Shown: positions 1-7,925 of the stretch, one piece after another
Layout of the letters: the number at the start of each line of letters is the position of its first letter
How positions within the stretch are numbered: the stretch's first letter is position 1
Assembly: GCA_046328525.1 (NCBI GenBank)
Contig: JAXLWK010000004.1
Span: forward strand, 570,619-634,618
Source: JBDHWG01 sp046328525
GTDB taxonomy: Bacteria > Chloroflexota > Anaerolineae > Epilineales > JAHCIE01
Reading direction: 5' to 3'
Length of the DNA: 64,000 nucleotides
The notes under the pieces: generated by a model
Told to the model about the DNA's origin: nothing
Database searches by the model: none
Seen by the model: only the letters and a program-made list of their open reading frames with translations
Made by a program: the position numbers and the translations under genes

Positions 1-5
1 TTCAT
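1..5 (-). CDS. Start codon of a gene running off the left edge
   Basis: On the minus strand an AAGGAGG ribosome-binding site is followed after about ten bases by ATG at position 5, and a good promoter lies upstream at 100-128. Only the first codon is inside the window, so the product cannot be named. The assignment rests on the promoter and ribosome-binding site alone. Confidence 0.35.
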
Positions 6-99
6 GGTGGGTGAGCCTCCTTACTCTATGGCAGTAGGATGCGGCGATGATGGGTGAGGCCGCGGGCCGACGCGGGCAGCTCGTTTGCGGCCAGCCCGT

Positions 100-128
100 A
101 TTATACCCTCCCCCAACCCCGTTGTCAC
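100..128 (-). promoter_or_regulatory. Sigma70-like promoter for the left-edge gene
   Basis: Read on the minus strand, GTGACA (123-128) and TATAAT (100-105) are separated by exactly 17 bp. It points toward the start codon at position 5. It sits back to back with the plus-strand promoter at 135-163. Confidence 0.5.
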
Positions 129-134
129 GCTGCC

Positions 135-163
135 TTGAGGAATTGCCCGCGTTGACATACAAT
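135..163 (+). promoter_or_regulatory. Candidate promoter for the RNase/barstar pair
   Basis: TTGAGG (135-140) and TACAAT (158-163) are separated by 17 bp, 77 bases before the RNase start codon. TACAAT recurs as the -10 box at several other places in the window, which supports the call. Confidence 0.45.
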
Positions 164-239
164 TCAGAGGCCCGCAGACACTCGGGCCGACGGCGAGCGC
201 CTCCGAGCGCACCCAACGCACACCTTAAGGAAGAACCCT

Positions 240-815
240 ATGCCTGGACTCTCTTCGCTCTCCGCCCTCGCCTGGGCCAGGCGGGCATCGCTCATCACTC
301 TGCTGCTCTTGCTCGTCGCCGCCGTCGTCGGCTGCGGCGGCGGAAGCGCCAGCACTTCCCCCTCCTCTCCCCCGCCGGCGGGGGGGAATGCAGGGGGGGT
401 CGCCGCGCCCACGGTGGCGACGATTGGCAAGGCCGTTGACAACAGCGCTCTCGCCGCAACCCCGACGACGAAGCCCAAGCCCACCGCCACGCGCCAGGCC
501 GCCCCGACGCCGACCGCCATCCCCAAGACGATGGATGGAATGAAGGTCGTCAGCCCCAACGACCTGCCGCCGGAGGCGCGCAAGACGATCGCCCTCATCG
601 AGAAGGGCGGGCCGTTCCCCTATTCCCGCGACGGCATCGTGTTCGAGAACCGCGAGGGGCGCCTGCCGAAGAAGCCATCCGGCTACTATCACGAGTACAC
701 GGTGGACACGCCCGGCTCCGCGGACCGCGGGGCGCGGCGCATTATCACCGGCCAGAATGGCGAGATGTACTACACCGACGATCACTACGACACATTTGTG
801 AGGGTAGTCAAATGA
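240..815 (+). CDS. Guanyl-specific ribonuclease (RNase Sa/barnase-like), lipoprotein
   Basis: Predicted extracellular guanyl-specific RNase of 191 aa. Residues 1-32 form a lipoprotein signal peptide ending in a VVGC lipobox (Cys32). A low-complexity Pro/Thr/Ala linker runs to about residue 100. The last ~90 residues align by eye with mature Streptomyces RNase Sa: GPFPYSRDG, the YYHEYTV strand carrying the catalytic Glu (E152), RGARRI with the catalytic Arg (R167) and DDHYDTF with the catalytic His (H182). The full triad is therefore present. Secreted RNases of this family normally lack a lipobox, so membrane anchoring is unusual. The stop codon overlaps the start of a barstar-like gene, which supports a toxin/inhibitor pair. 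The ATG lies about 7 bases after an AAGGAAG ribosome-binding site. Confidence 0.9.
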   Translation: MPGLSSLSALAWARRASLITLLLLLVAAVVGCGGGSASTSPSSPPPAGGNAGGVAAPTVATIGKAVDNSALAATPTTKPKPTATRQAAPTPTAIPKTMDGMKVVSPNDLPPEARKTIALIEKGGPFPYSRDGIVFENREGRLPKKPSGYYHEYTVDTPGSADRGARRIITGQNGEMYYTDDHYDTFVRVVK

Positions 816-1240
816 GTGACCTGGCAGCCATATTCTCCGGCCAGCGCCCGGCCGGCATCTACAACCTGCCCGAAGCGACGACGCCGGACGCCCTGCGCCA
901 GGCTGCCGCCGCCCAGGGCTGGCGTGTGTTCGAGATTGACGGGAGCCGCGTCACCGACAAGGCGTCGTTTCTGAAGGCCGCCGCCACAGCGATGGATTTC
1001 CCCGGCTACGTCGCCGCCAACTGGGATGCGTTCGAGGAGGCCATCCGCGACCTGGCGTGGGCGAAAGCGCCGGGCTACGTCATCCTCTACACCGACGCGG
1101 ACAAGTTCGCCCGCCAGCACCCGGGCAACTGGCGCACGCTCATGGGCATCTTCCGCTCCGGCGTGGACACGTGGCGGGGCGACAACGTGCCGATGTACGT
1201 GCTGCTCCAGGGCGACGGCATCACCGCGCCCGATTTGTGA
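812..1240 (+). CDS. Barstar family RNase inhibitor
   Basis: A 142-residue protein of the barstar (barnase inhibitor) family. It shows the typical layout: a strand ending in FEIDGSRVTDKASFL, a helix, then PGYVAANWDAFEEAIRDL, in which the aromatic/acidic segment corresponds to the barstar surface that plugs the RNase active site. A further strand-helix unit ends in a hydrophobic strand (VPMYVLL). It has no signal peptide, so it would protect the cytoplasm from unexported enzyme. The ATG overlaps the RNase stop (ATGA), indicating translational coupling. The N-terminal ~35 residues are longer than in the ~90-residue classical barstar. The family assignment is firm; binding to this particular RNase is inferred from the overlap. 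Confidence 0.88.
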   Translation: MSDLAAIFSGQRPAGIYNLPEATTPDALRQAAAAQGWRVFEIDGSRVTDKASFLKAAATAMDFPGYVAANWDAFEEAIRDLAWAKAPGYVILYTDADKFARQHPGNWRTLMGIFRSGVDTWRGDNVPMYVLLQGDGITAPDL

Positions 1241-1345
1241 TACGTCCCTCCATCCCCCAGCCCCTTCCTCCCAGAGCGGGCGGAAGGGGGGGGCAAAGGC
1301 GTTCTTCCCCCTGTCCCAAAATGGGCGGGGGGGTAAGGGGCGTAA
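1241..1345. repeat. GC-rich intergenic palindromic repeat after the barstar gene
   Basis: Stretches of C-rich and G-rich sequence such as CCCCTTCCTCCCAGAGCGGG and GGGCGGGGGGGTAAGGGG can fold on each other. The composition resembles the element found inside the acetyltransferase gene at 28815-28970, although the sequences are not identical. No coding potential is seen. Confidence 0.4.
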
Positions 1346-1349
1346 TTGG

Positions 1350-1670
1350 CTACGGGATGATGTTGCGGTCGTCCAGGAACTCGACAGGCGGCTGGTCGCG
1401 CCCGTGTTCCCAGAGGAGAGAGAAGAACCATATGCCGCTCTCGCCAATCGAGAAGTCGGCCGGCGTGTAGGTCATGTGGGAATCGAGGGGCGGCGTCGTT
1501 TGCTCCGGGTTGTACTCTGCCTGCCAGCCGAACGCTTCACCGCGCCACGCCTTTCCTGCCATGTGCAAGACCGCAGCGAACCCTCGGACCTCGTCGAGGT
1601 CGGGAATGACAATCGGGATGACAGGCTCCTCGTCGCCATGCACATGTACTCGTGCCCTAACGGTCAACAC
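1350..1670 (-). CDS. Hypothetical protein downstream of DUF4160 gene
   Basis: An unrecognised protein of about 106 aa if it starts at the GTG at 1670; an upstream ATG at 1697 would give 115 aa with a longer overlap. The sequence is acidic, with the segments PVIPIVIPDLDEVRGF, a WRGEAFGWQAEYNP stretch and a C-terminal GIWFFSLLWEHG segment, and no signal peptide. It overlaps the end of the DUF4160 gene by about a dozen bases on the same strand, so the two are very likely co-transcribed. DUF4160 genes are often followed by a DUF2442 gene, but the characteristic DUF2442 pattern is not visible here. Function unknown. Confidence 0.6.
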   Translation of the reverse strand: MLTVRARVHVHGDEEPVIPIVIPDLDEVRGFAAVLHMAGKAWRGEAFGWQAEYNPEQTTPPLDSHMTYTPADFSIGESGIWFFSLLWEHGRDQPPVEFLDDRNIIP

Positions 1671-1905
1671 GTTTGCTCTGCTCCTTAGTCCACGCATCCA
1701 ACAGAAAGTCCCGATGGTCTGCCAGGATGCGCTCGATTTCGGTCAATTGCTGAGGCCGAAAGCCGCGTGATCGAGCCAGCGCGATCTCACGCACCCAGTA
1801 CTTCGCCTCGTTGCCATCCTTCCCCACATGGACGTGGGGTGGCTCGTCCAGATCGGCCTCATAGAACCAGAAGCGATAGCCTTTGATGCGCAGAACCACA
1901 GGCAT
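1657..1905 (-). CDS. DUF4160 domain-containing protein
   Basis: An 82-residue protein with the hallmark DUF4160 core: MPVVLRIKGYRFWFYEAD, then EPPHVHVGKDGNEAKYW and a C-terminal helical segment (LTEIERILADHRDFLLDAW). The open frame extends upstream to 2052, but the family conventionally begins at MPVV, so the ATG at 1905 is preferred. The family is small, common and uncharacterised, and is often seen as one half of a two-gene module resembling toxin-antitoxin pairs. It is followed by an overlapping unknown gene at 1350-1670. The family assignment is good; a role is not assigned. Confidence 0.82.
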   Translation of the reverse strand: MPVVLRIKGYRFWFYEADLDEPPHVHVGKDGNEAKYWVREIALARSRGFRPQQLTEIERILADHRDFLLDAWTKEQSKRVDR

Positions 1906-2023
1906 GTCAACCCGCCTGACTGCAATTCGTTCGATGTCAAGCAAACTATAGGATGGATGCGTCTCTCGGTCAAGGCGAGCGGGCGATGCCAAACCGGGAT
2001 GATTCACAAGCGGAGGTGCGACG

Positions 2024-3475
2024 ATGGGCGCGAAGAGCGGCGAGCAGGTCATCGAGCGGCTGCGGAACAGCCCCAGGGAGATCTACTACCAGGGGGAGCG
2101 TGTCGAGGATGTGACCACTCATCCCGCCTTCCGCCGCGGCGCCCGCAGCCTGGCCGACCTCTACGACATCCAGCATGCCCATCTCGACGACATGACCTAC
2201 ACCTCGCCGACTAGCGGCGCGCGCGTGGGCCTGTCCTTCCTCACGCCCCGCACCCGCGACGACCTGCCGCGCATCCGCACCATGATGAAGCGCTGGGCTG
2301 ACGCCTCCGGCGGGATGCTCGGCCGCTCGCCCGACTACCTCAACCGCGCCGTCATGGCCTACGCCGCCGCCGCCGACTACATGGCCGAGAACGACCCGCG
2401 CCACGGCCAGCACATCCGCGCCTACTATGACTACGTGCGCGAGAACGACCTCATCCTGACCCACTCCCTCATCAACCCGCAGGCGAACCGCGCCGTCGGT
2501 CCGGCGCAGCAGGCCGACCCGACCCTGGCCGCCCACGTGGTCAAGGAGACCGACGCCGGGTTCATCGTGCGCGGAGCGCGCATGATGGCGACGCTGCCCA
2601 TCGCCGACGAAATCCTGGTCTTCCCTTCGACGCTGCTCAAGGCGACGCAGGAGGACGCGCCGTATGCCTTCGCCTTCGCCCTGCCCTGCGCCACGCCCGG
2701 CCTCAAGTTCATCTGCCGCGAGAGCTTCGACTACGACCGCTCTGTCTTCGATCACCCGCTGGGCGCGCGCTTCGAGGAGATGGACGCCGTCGCCGTGTTC
2801 GACGACGTGCTCGTGCCGTGGGAGCGCGTCTTCCTCTACCGCGACGTCGTCCGCTGCAACCGCGCCTTTGGCGTCTCCAACGCCGTCGTCCACATGTCGC
2901 ACCAGGTCGTGACCAAGAACATCGCCAAGACCGAGTTTCTCCTCGGCCTGGCCTCGCTCATCGTCCACACCATCGGCATCGAGGGCTTCCAGCACGTCCA
3001 GGAGAAGATCGCCGAGATCATCGTAGACCTGGAGGCGATGCGCGCCTTCGCCCGCGCCGCCGAGGCCGACGCCGCGCTGGACCACTGGGGTGTCATGACG
3101 CCGGCCTGGCCGCCCCTCGACGCGGCGCGCAACCTCTTCCCGCGCCTCTACCCGCGCATGGTCGAGATCATCCAGCTCCTCTCGGCCAGTGGCCTGATGG
3201 CCCTGCCCACGGAGGCCGACCTCCAGAACCCGGCCCTCGCGCCGCTGGTGGACAAGTACTTCCAGGCAGCGCGGGCCGACGCGCGCGAGCGCCTCAAGCT
3301 GTTCCACCTGGCGTGGGACGTGGCGGCGTCGGCGTTCGGCGCGCGCCAGGTGCTGTACGAGCGCTTCTTCTTCGGGGACCCGGTGCGCATGGCCGGCGCG
3401 ATGTTCGCCGCCCACGACCGCACTGCCTACATGGAGCGCGTCCGCGACTTCCTCGCCCGCGCCGACGAAGAGTAG
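2024..3475 (+). CDS. 4-hydroxyphenylacetate 3-monooxygenase family (HpaB-like) flavin monooxygenase
   Basis: A 483-residue FADH2-dependent aromatic hydroxylase of the HpaB/PvcC group with an acyl-CoA dehydrogenase-like fold. Typical family segments are GARSLADLYDIQHAHLD near residue 40, the internal DLILTHSLINPQANR, DAGFIVRGARMMATLPIADEILVFP, the FDDVLVPWERVF motif and the C-terminal helical bundle with LYERFFFGDPVRMAG. These enzymes use reduced flavin supplied by a separate reductase (HpaC), which is not encoded nearby. The start at 2024 follows a GGAGG site by seven bases. The natural substrate cannot be read from sequence; the family hydroxylates 4-hydroxyphenylacetate, phenols or pyoverdine and chlorophenol precursors. 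Confidence 0.88.
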   Translation: MGAKSGEQVIERLRNSPREIYYQGERVEDVTTHPAFRRGARSLADLYDIQHAHLDDMTYTSPTSGARVGLSFLTPRTRDDLPRIRTMMKRWADASGGMLGRSPDYLNRAVMAYAAAADYMAENDPRHGQHIRAYYDYVRENDLILTHSLINPQANRAVGPAQQADPTLAAHVVKETDAGFIVRGARMMATLPIADEILVFPSTLLKATQEDAPYAFAFALPCATPGLKFICRESFDYDRSVFDHPLGARFEEMDAVAVFDDVLVPWERVFLYRDVVRCNRAFGVSNAVVHMSHQVVTKNIAKTEFLLGLASLIVHTIGIEGFQHVQEKIAEIIVDLEAMRAFARAAEADAALDHWGVMTPAWPPLDAARNLFPRLYPRMVEIIQLLSASGLMALPTEADLQNPALAPLVDKYFQAARADARERLKLFHLAWDVAASAFGARQVLYERFFFGDPVRMAGAMFAAHDRTAYMERVRDFLARADEE

Positions 3476-3491
3476 GAGATAGGCAACTCTG

Positions 3492-4703
3492 TTACTTGCC
3501 GTCTCCGACAAGCCGCGCGATATTGATGTCCGGGGCCGGGCGGTCCATCTTCACCGCCCCATCGTCCATTGCCTTTTGCGCCGCCTGCATCTGCTGCTGG
3601 AGGTCGCCCAGGAGAGCCTTGTCACGACTCAGCGTCGCGGGCTTTCCGAACGCCGCCGGGTCGAGGTAGGTGTCGACTTCCTTGCCCGTCTTGGTCTCCT
3701 CGGCGACGAACGGATGTGATTTTGCGGATGCGTCTTGACGAATACCGACCACTGTCCACGAAACCTCGACGTCTGGCTTATCGGTGCGAATAGTGAAGTG
3801 GTTGCCGGCGACCTTCGCGCCCACAATTGCCTGGGCAAACTGGCCCACCGGCGTCAGCTGGTAGCGGAAGTCGCCGCTTATCGCTTGCGCGTAATCAGGC
3901 AGCGCCACAATCGCTTCACCTTTTGCGTCTGTTGTCGCATTGCCGCTAAAGACCACTGTCTGCTCATTGGCAAGGACGGCCGCCTGATTTAGATACTTCT
4001 GGGCCGGCGCGAGAGGATGATCCATGGTCGCCATCATCGCGCCACTTGTGCGTAGGCGGCCTGTCACGCCGACATCACCCTGGAAGAAGCCTGCAAATCC
4101 CTGGCTGACTGAAGAATCAACGGAGCCAGCGACGCCGATTGATTGTGATCCCTTTTCGACAGCTCCGAAAACTCCAATAGTTTGACTGCCGCTCCCCATT
4201 CCTGTCACACCTGCCAGGCGATTGGTGCTGCCGAGTACCCCAAAACCACTGTCAGACACAAAGATGCCACCGCTATTGGCCTTCCCCCTGCCAACAACAC
4301 CGGCAGTTTTCGTGTCTGTCCCACTCGTATTGGCTCCGAGAATGCCGGGGCCACCGGCAAGGTTCAAGGCGTAGACGCCGTAGCCAGCGCCTTCCGCCCA
4401 AACACCCGTATTTCGCCCTTGTGCAAAGACGCCATTCGCCCGGATACTGGTGAACCACCCCCCATCGTTTGCGTCGGCCGAACCATAGATAGCCGGACTG
4501 TTGGGGCCACGGTTCGGGTTCTGTTGCACCATCAGGAAGGCGGCGACGTTGCCAGGGGGCTGCGTCCCAGGGTAGAAGCCGCGGTACGGAAGCGTGAACT
4601 GATCCTGGTCGGTTGTTCCTGTCGGCGCGTCAGCATACACACCTATGCCGAAGAGCAACACGATAATAGACAGAGCGAAAACGGTCACGAGTCGCGGTTT
4701 CAT
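3492..4703 (-). CDS. Exported surface protein, paralogue of the protein at 51109
   Basis: A 403-residue secreted protein. The start at 4703 is chosen because it sits seven bases from an AAGGAG site and opens directly into a signal peptide (MKPRLVTVFALSIIVLLFGIG, cleavage near AYA-like GVYA). After it comes FTLPYRGFYPG, then Gly-rich beta repeats (AIYGSADANDGGWFTS, GVFAQGRNTGVWAEG, GVYALN). The C-terminal half begins DHPLAPAQKYLNQAAV and contains DFRYQLTPVGQFAQAIV and VEVSWTVVGIRQDA. This C-terminal module recurs, with the same N-terminal repeats, in the protein at 51109-52644. The module is widespread in exported proteins of several phyla and has no assigned function. It is divergent from the metalloprotease at 5017. 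Confidence 0.75.
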   Translation of the reverse strand: MKPRLVTVFALSIIVLLFGIGVYADAPTGTTDQDQFTLPYRGFYPGTQPPGNVAAFLMVQQNPNRGPNSPAIYGSADANDGGWFTSIRANGVFAQGRNTGVWAEGAGYGVYALNLAGGPGILGANTSGTDTKTAGVVGRGKANSGGIFVSDSGFGVLGSTNRLAGVTGMGSGSQTIGVFGAVEKGSQSIGVAGSVDSSVSQGFAGFFQGDVGVTGRLRTSGAMMATMDHPLAPAQKYLNQAAVLANEQTVVFSGNATTDAKGEAIVALPDYAQAISGDFRYQLTPVGQFAQAIVGAKVAGNHFTIRTDKPDVEVSWTVVGIRQDASAKSHPFVAEETKTGKEVDTYLDPAAFGKPATLSRDKALLGDLQQQMQAAQKAMDDGAVKMDRPAPDINIARLVGDGK

Positions 4704-5016
4704 GCACATGCTCCTTGTGAAGTGGGGTGAAGGCGCCAATTGCGCCAGGGTCGAACCCTTCACTATAGAAGACGTGCAACACCCCCGAATAGACACGGCC
4801 TTTCGGACTGTCTAGCACAACCTTTTCCATCAGTCGTCTTCTGTGAATGTGTTCTTCCTACGATCCCGTCTCGCTGTAATGTGCGCCGCAGAATCCGCCG
4901 GCGCCCCTTGCGCATGTGTGATACAATGGGGGGAAACCTCGCCGCGCTGCTGTGCGTCCTTTCTTCAGGAACGCTCCGCTCTGGGCGTTCACGTGTCACG
5001 ACCCTGGAGGTCTGCC
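4704..5016. other. Divergent intergenic region
   Basis: About 310 bases between two divergent genes for exported proteins. On the plus strand a TACAAT box occurs near 4922, but no convincing -35 box lies at the right distance. On the minus strand a TATAGT box occurs near 4753. No strong hairpin or known RNA motif was recognised. Confidence 0.4.
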
Positions 5017-7728
5017 ATGCGCAACAGGTGGCTTTTGCTCGTGTTTCTGGCGGCCGGCGCCCTCGCCGCCCTGGGGATCACCTCGCCCGGCGCCCCCCCC
5101 TCAGCCGCCTCGCCCCTCGCCGCCGCCGCCGCAACGCCGCTGCGCTTCGTGGACGACGCGAGTACCCCCCTGGCTAATCAGCCGGTGCGCGTCCTGTGCT
5201 ACACCGAGACCCTGACCGGCTACCGCCTCATCGCCGACATCCCGACCACCACTGATGGGGACGGCCACCCGCAGAACCTGCCCATTCCCTGTGACGCCCT
5301 CGCCGCGCTCTACAAGCTCGGCAGCCAGGACACCAACAAGCCCGGTCACGGCGTCGCCTACGATGTGTACGCCACGAGCTGGGCGCGCGGGGCGAGCACG
5401 CCGACGCTCGCCAACGGCGACATCAAGCTGAGCGCCCACCACGCGCTGGTGCTGTTCCGCGTCGTCGTCAGCCTGGAGTGGCAGCCGTCGTCGCCCGAGA
5501 CCCTCGATACCATGCGCGAGGCGCTGCGCCAGGCGTCCGCCTACCTCTACACCGCGTCGGCCGGGCAGATGGCGTTCGGCAAGGTCGAGATCCACACCAA
5601 TGCCGAGGCCTGGGATGGCGCCGACATCCGCGTCCTGGCGGCCAACGATTTCATCCCCGCCGCGTATGTCGGCGGCATCGTGCCGAAGGTGACGAGCTAC
5701 ACCTCGCCCAAGGGCGTGCGCACCCTCTACGCCCCGGCCGAAATCTTCCTGGGCCGGGCGTGGGACGGCGACCGCGCGTGGGACATGGACGGCGGGCGCT
5801 GGTCCTATCCCGATGGCTACCGCACCCTGATCCACGAGTGGGCGCACTACGCCCTGTTCCTCTATGATGAGTACCGCCAGGCCGGTGGCCCGGCCACGTA
5901 CTGCACGTGCAGCGATCTGCCCCTCGTCGGCACGACGCCCGGTCCCGGCACGCCGACCCCGCCCGCCGTGTGCGCCGGCGTCTCCCCCGCCGGGGCCGCG
6001 TCCCTGATGGCGTTCCAGTACACCGCCGGCGAGTTCTGGCATCCCCTGGCGAACGGCGTCGGGCCAGGCGGCACGCCGGTTCCGCCGCCGGCCTGCCTCA
6101 ACACGGACCAGGACCAGGTGAACGGCGAGGCCGATTGGAACACGCTCGAGCGCTGGTCCGCTATCCAGGGCCTGGCGCCGGAGTGGCTCCGCGCGCCGTC
6201 GCGCCTCGACCCGGTGCCCAACTCGCCCATCGCCGACGCCCTGTTCGACACCGAGCCGGCCTTCCGCGTCGCCCTGCCGTTGCTCGCCCTGGCCCCGCCC
6301 GACCTGCGCGCCGGCGCCCGCCGCGCTGCCGCCGCGCCCCGCGCCGCCCAGACATCGGACGCGACCGTGGATCTGCGCCTGCCCGGCGGCAGCGCGGCGT
6401 CGAGCATCGGCCTGGCCCAGGTGTACGTCGTCCCAGACCCCGACGCGCCGGCCATCGTCTACCAGGGGCAGCCCCACGGGCCGGGCGGCGACCCCGACGA
6501 CCTCGGCCGCATCACCCTGCTCGGCCTCGGCGAGAAGGCGCGGGCCTACGTCTACGCCGACCACTACCTCTCCGGCGGCGGCGGGACGGTGGCGCAGCAC
6601 TACGTCTACCCCGCGCCCGGCGACGCGCCGGATCCAGTGACGGATGGGGGCGTGCTGAAGCTCGCCGACTCGCCCTGGCGCCCCACCCTGAACGTGACCT
6701 ATGACCTGGACGGCGCGCTGGTGCGCCGCGTGCACATCAGCCTGGACGCCGGCGTGTCACTGCCGTCCGCGCCGGACGTGACCCTGGTCGCGCCCGACGC
6801 CGCGCCTATATGCGGCGACTGCCGGCAGCCGATGGCCGGCGCCGGGGCGACGTGGACGGCCTCGTTTACTGTCCCTGCCGACGCAACTCTGCCGCGCCAC
6901 GGCGTTCTGCGCATTGACGCGGGCGGCGTGGGAACGCTCATGCGCTGGTATCAGGCGGCGGGTGGCGTGGGTCCGGCGCACATGCCCGGCTTTGCGCCGC
7001 TAAGCGATAGCCTGGTCACGGTGAGCGCGCCGCCCGCCGCCTTCCGGGGAGCGAGCGCCGTCATGTATATGCCCGCCACCAACGACCGCCTGTTTGACCA
7101 GCTCCCCAACGGCGTCGGCGGCACGCTCGGCCTGCCGTTGGACGTGAAGGTCGCGTTCCAGGATCGCAAGCCGCCGGAGGGCGGCAACATGCCCTTGCCC
7201 GCCGGCACGACCCTGAGCCTGGCCTACGACCCGCAACTCCTGGCGCGCCTGGGCTTCAGCCCGACGCATCTGCGCATCGCCCACCTTGTCCGCAGCGGCA
7301 GCGGCGGCCAGTGGCAGGTCACGGAGCGCCTGGTCAGCCCGAAGGGCGCCGAGTTCCGCGGTTGGGTGACGACGCCCATTACCGAGGACGGCATCTACGC
7401 CATCGTCCTGCCGCCGGCGTTCGATGTTGTCACCGCCAAGGTCTCGGTAGACCCACCGAGCAGCCGGGTGTGCCCGACAACGTTCACGGCAGTCGGCACG
7501 ATTGAGACGAACGGGGCCGGCGTGGTGCGCTACCAGTGGGAGCGCAGCGACGGCGCGCTCGCGCCCGTGGAGCAGATCGCGTTTGGCAGCGCCGGCGTGA
7601 AGACGGTGGAGGACACGTGGGAGCTAGGCGCGGAGGGCGAGCACTGGCTGCGGCTGCGCATCCTCGCCCCGACCGACCTCGCCTCCAACGAAGCCCCGTT
7701 CCGCCTGGTATGCTCGCCCGGCCGGTAG
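5017..7728 (+). CDS. Secreted CLCA-like zinc metalloprotease
   Basis: A 903-residue exported protein. The start at 5017 has GGAGG six bases upstream and opens a signal peptide ending around residue 38. The zinc site is HEWAH (H273, E274, H277), followed six residues later by DEY (D284-E285-Y286). This HExxH plus downstream DEY arrangement matches the N-terminal protease domain of CLCA proteins, in which the same sequence order cleaves in cis. An earlier segment shows the same architecture (a metzincin-like alpha/beta domain with W-rich strands). The rest is beta-rich: a region of repeated Ig-like strands, a membrane-free tail and a final PKD-like domain (residues ~805-900, VSVDPPSSRVCPTTFTAVG). 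Substrate unknown; auto-processing is possible by family analogy. Confidence 0.75.
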   Translation: MRNRWLLLVFLAAGALAALGITSPGAPPSAASPLAAAAATPLRFVDDASTPLANQPVRVLCYTETLTGYRLIADIPTTTDGDGHPQNLPIPCDALAALYKLGSQDTNKPGHGVAYDVYATSWARGASTPTLANGDIKLSAHHALVLFRVVVSLEWQPSSPETLDTMREALRQASAYLYTASAGQMAFGKVEIHTNAEAWDGADIRVLAANDFIPAAYVGGIVPKVTSYTSPKGVRTLYAPAEIFLGRAWDGDRAWDMDGGRWSYPDGYRTLIHEWAHYALFLYDEYRQAGGPATYCTCSDLPLVGTTPGPGTPTPPAVCAGVSPAGAASLMAFQYTAGEFWHPLANGVGPGGTPVPPPACLNTDQDQVNGEADWNTLERWSAIQGLAPEWLRAPSRLDPVPNSPIADALFDTEPAFRVALPLLALAPPDLRAGARRAAAAPRAAQTSDATVDLRLPGGSAASSIGLAQVYVVPDPDAPAIVYQGQPHGPGGDPDDLGRITLLGLGEKARAYVYADHYLSGGGGTVAQHYVYPAPGDAPDPVTDGGVLKLADSPWRPTLNVTYDLDGALVRRVHISLDAGVSLPSAPDVTLVAPDAAPICGDCRQPMAGAGATWTASFTVPADATLPRHGVLRIDAGGVGTLMRWYQAAGGVGPAHMPGFAPLSDSLVTVSAPPAAFRGASAVMYMPATNDRLFDQLPNGVGGTLGLPLDVKVAFQDRKPPEGGNMPLPAGTTLSLAYDPQLLARLGFSPTHLRIAHLVRSGSGGQWQVTERLVSPKGAEFRGWVTTPITEDGIYAIVLPPAFDVVTAKVSVDPPSSRVCPTTFTAVGTIETNGAGVVRYQWERSDGALAPVEQIAFGSAGVKTVEDTWELGAEGEHWLRLRILAPTDLASNEAPFRLVCSPGR

Positions 7729-7787
7729 TGGATTGCTCGTATGTGGCAGGGGATTCCTCATGGACGTGTGTCCACGAGCAGCCCGGC

Positions 7788-7897
7788 CCGCCCGCTGCTT
7801 CAGCAGCGGGCTACGAATGGAAGCCTGAGAGGCTGAGGCTCCGGCTCCCCAGCCCCTGGGGCTTGCATCCTTAGCCGTAGGCTTGAGCCTACGGCGA
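7788..7897. repeat. Dispersed palindromic repeat, family C, copy 1
   Basis: Three consecutive hairpins: CCCGCTGCTTCAGCAGCGGG, a middle AAGCC...GGCTT unit and CCGTAGGCTTGAGCCTACGG. The same arrangement is found at 63289-63398, and a related one at 29373-29460. It lies between convergent genes and may help end transcription, though it lacks a T-tract. Confidence 0.8.
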
Positions 7898-7925
7898 CCG
7901 GCGACGACGCAGCCCAGGTTTACTA

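Noticed and set aside
1350..1670. DUF2442 as the partner of DUF4160
   Set aside because: The sequence lacks the short DUF2442 strand pattern and Pro-Asn-Gly region.
1970..3511. Long antisense frame opposite the HpaB-like gene
   Set aside because: The product is Val/Arg/Gly-rich without motifs, while the plus-strand protein has complete family signatures.
5101..6735. Antisense frame opposite the metalloprotease
   Set aside because: It overlaps the HEWAH domain and shows only low-complexity Arg/Gly composition.
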